Assembly (NCBI RefSeq): GCF_023806465.1 | Contig: NZ_JAMSLS010000001.1 | Location: forward strand, 310,001 to 374,000 | DNA: 64,000 nt | Source: Thermomicrobium sp. CFH 73360 | GTDB lineage: Bacteria > Chloroflexota > Chloroflexia > Thermomicrobiales > Thermomicrobiaceae | Reading direction: 5' to 3' | Shown: in pieces, positions 63,269-64,000 of the stretch | Layout: the number at the start of each line of letters is the position of its first letter | How positions within the stretch are numbered: the stretch's first letter is position 1 | Translations under genes and position numbers: made by a program | Notes under the pieces: generated by a model | What the model was told of the DNA's origin: nothing | What the model saw: the letters and a program-made list of their open reading frames with translations, nothing else | The model's database searches: none

Positions 63269-64000
63269 TCATTCGCGACGAGCTGGCACTGTGATTGCCA
63301 CTGCAGTCCCGCCATCCGCTAAACCTGTGGCTTGCATCGTTCCTCCGCTCAGGCGCACCCATTCCTCGGCTAGCGCGATTCCAGGTAGACGTTCCCACAT
63401 CTCCTGCCCCACCCACGGCCCGTCATCGGCGAGCACAAGCAGCACTGCCCCATCCCGCCGCTGTCGCAATCGAATGGCAAGCCGGCTGATCCCAGCTGGC
63501 AGCCGCGCCTGCTCGATCACGATCTGCGCAATACGATAGAGTTGTGCTTCAATGTCCGGTGCAGGCCGCTCACGCAGCTCGCCTAAGAACTCCACATCGA
63601 GCCCCCGTGTGCGTTTGAGCTGCGAGAAATAGTCACGCAGCGCAGCCACGAGGCCCAAATGGTCCAACGATGCTGGCCGGAGCCGGAAGATTGTATCGCG
63701 TAACGTCGCAATCTGATCTGCCAGGAGATCACGGACCTGTTCCAGTTCGAGCATCGTCTGTTCGATCGGTTGCTGTTCAGCTCGCCGCAAAGTGAATTCG
63801 ATCCGATAGAGGCTGGAAGCGAGTCCTTGCAGAACTCGGTCATGGATCGCCTCGACGAGTTCCCGTCGTTCCCGCTCTTCCGTAGTTAGTGTGTCAACGA
63901 GTGCACGTTCCCGGCGCTCACGGGCCACACCCTCATCAACACGTTGGTTGAGTGCCTGCGTGTGCGCGCCGATCGCCGCTGCAAGACGCTCCAGCCAGCC
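63269..64000 (-). CDS. HisKA_3-type sensor histidine kinase, C-terminal part
   Basis: The frame continues past the right edge; 243 residues are present. The HisKA_3 dimerisation helix ERRELVEAIHDRVLQGLASS contains the phospho-His. DTIFRLRPASLDHLGLVAAL and LYRIAQIVIEQARLPAGIS lead into the ATPase domain, which has VLADDGPWVGQEM and GIALAEEWVRLSGGTMQ. The N-box region reads IVIEQARLPAG, so the usual metal-binding Asn appears to be missing. The cognate regulator is 116 bases downstream. The sensor domain lies outside the window. Confidence 0.9.
   Translation of the reverse strand, partial: GWLERLAAAIGAHTQALNQRVDEGVARERRERALVDTLTTEERERRELVEAIHDRVLQGLASSLYRIEFTLRRAEQQPIEQTMLELEQVRDLLADQIATLRDTIFRLRPASLDHLGLVAALRDYFSQLKRTRGLDVEFLGELRERPAPDIEAQLYRIAQIVIEQARLPAGISRLAIRLRQRRDGAVLLVLADDGPWVGQEMWERLPGIALAEEWVRLSGGTMQATGLADGGTAVAITVPARRE

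Overview
The window is a chromosomal segment of a GC-rich bacterium with frequent GTG/TTG starts. It carries a HrcA/CIRCE-controlled groES-groEL, an MEP-pathway gene (ispE), two LLM flavin oxidoreductases, a DUF711 protein, PASTA-kinase signalling and an actinobacterial-style CysO/Mec/CysM cysteine route. Together these fit a Chloroflexota relative (Thermomicrobia-like) best. That placement is inference from gene content, since the window has no rRNA. No CRISPR array, complete insertion sequence, prophage or replication origin is visible.

Layout. 1-2.2 kb: 5' end of a YqeY-type gene, a membrane protein, tRNA-Glu(CTC) with promoter and terminator, and a lipoprotein. 2.5-8.1 kb: a translationally coupled minus-strand envelope-glycan operon (GT4 glycosyltransferase, flippase-like protein, GT-C transferase, SH3 lipoprotein, methyltransferase). 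8.2-10.3 kb: groES-groEL with a perfect CIRCE. 10.4-15.5 kb: aminotransferase, Nif3-like protein, then selD-rsmA-ispE. selD contains an in-frame UGA at its catalytic position and is read here as a selenoprotein. 15.6-19.4 kb: thioesterase, a rhodanese-ThiF fusion behind a palindromic operator, and a convergent cysM-cysO-mec operon for protein-thiocarboxylate cysteine synthesis. 19.6-22.3 kb: a PASTA Ser/Thr kinase with a membrane-anchored degenerate metallo-beta-lactamase-like protein. 22.5-28.2 kb: nucleotidyltransferase, phosphoesterase, cyclase and two APC permeases. 28.7-31.3 kb: APH-kinase fusion and a degenerate tyrosine recombinase. 31.7-39.7 kb: gamma-glutamyltransferase, a TauE-DUF1634-DUF1634-TauE set, a cupredoxin, a decayed LCP (LytR-CpsA-Psr) gene and a diheme cytochrome c. 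40-57 kb: scattered metabolic genes (threonine synthase, acyl-CoA dehydrogenase, tartrate-type dehydrogenase, metE, LLM enzymes) and a decayed enolase-superfamily dehydratase. 58-64 kb: yceI facing an HxlR regulator with palindromic operators, a cobalamin-binding-like protein plus ECF S component, a CoA-transferase and a two-component system cut by the window end.

Themes. Sulfur and selenium chemistry recurs (selD, rhodanese-ThiF, CysO/Mec/CysM, Ggt, TauE pairs, metE). The most unusual items are the Sec-containing SelD, the CysO carrier with one residue after its Gly-Gly end, the doubled TauE/DUF1634 set with a possibly sortase-anchored cupredoxin, and two long pseudogenes whose protein remnants are still legible across frames.
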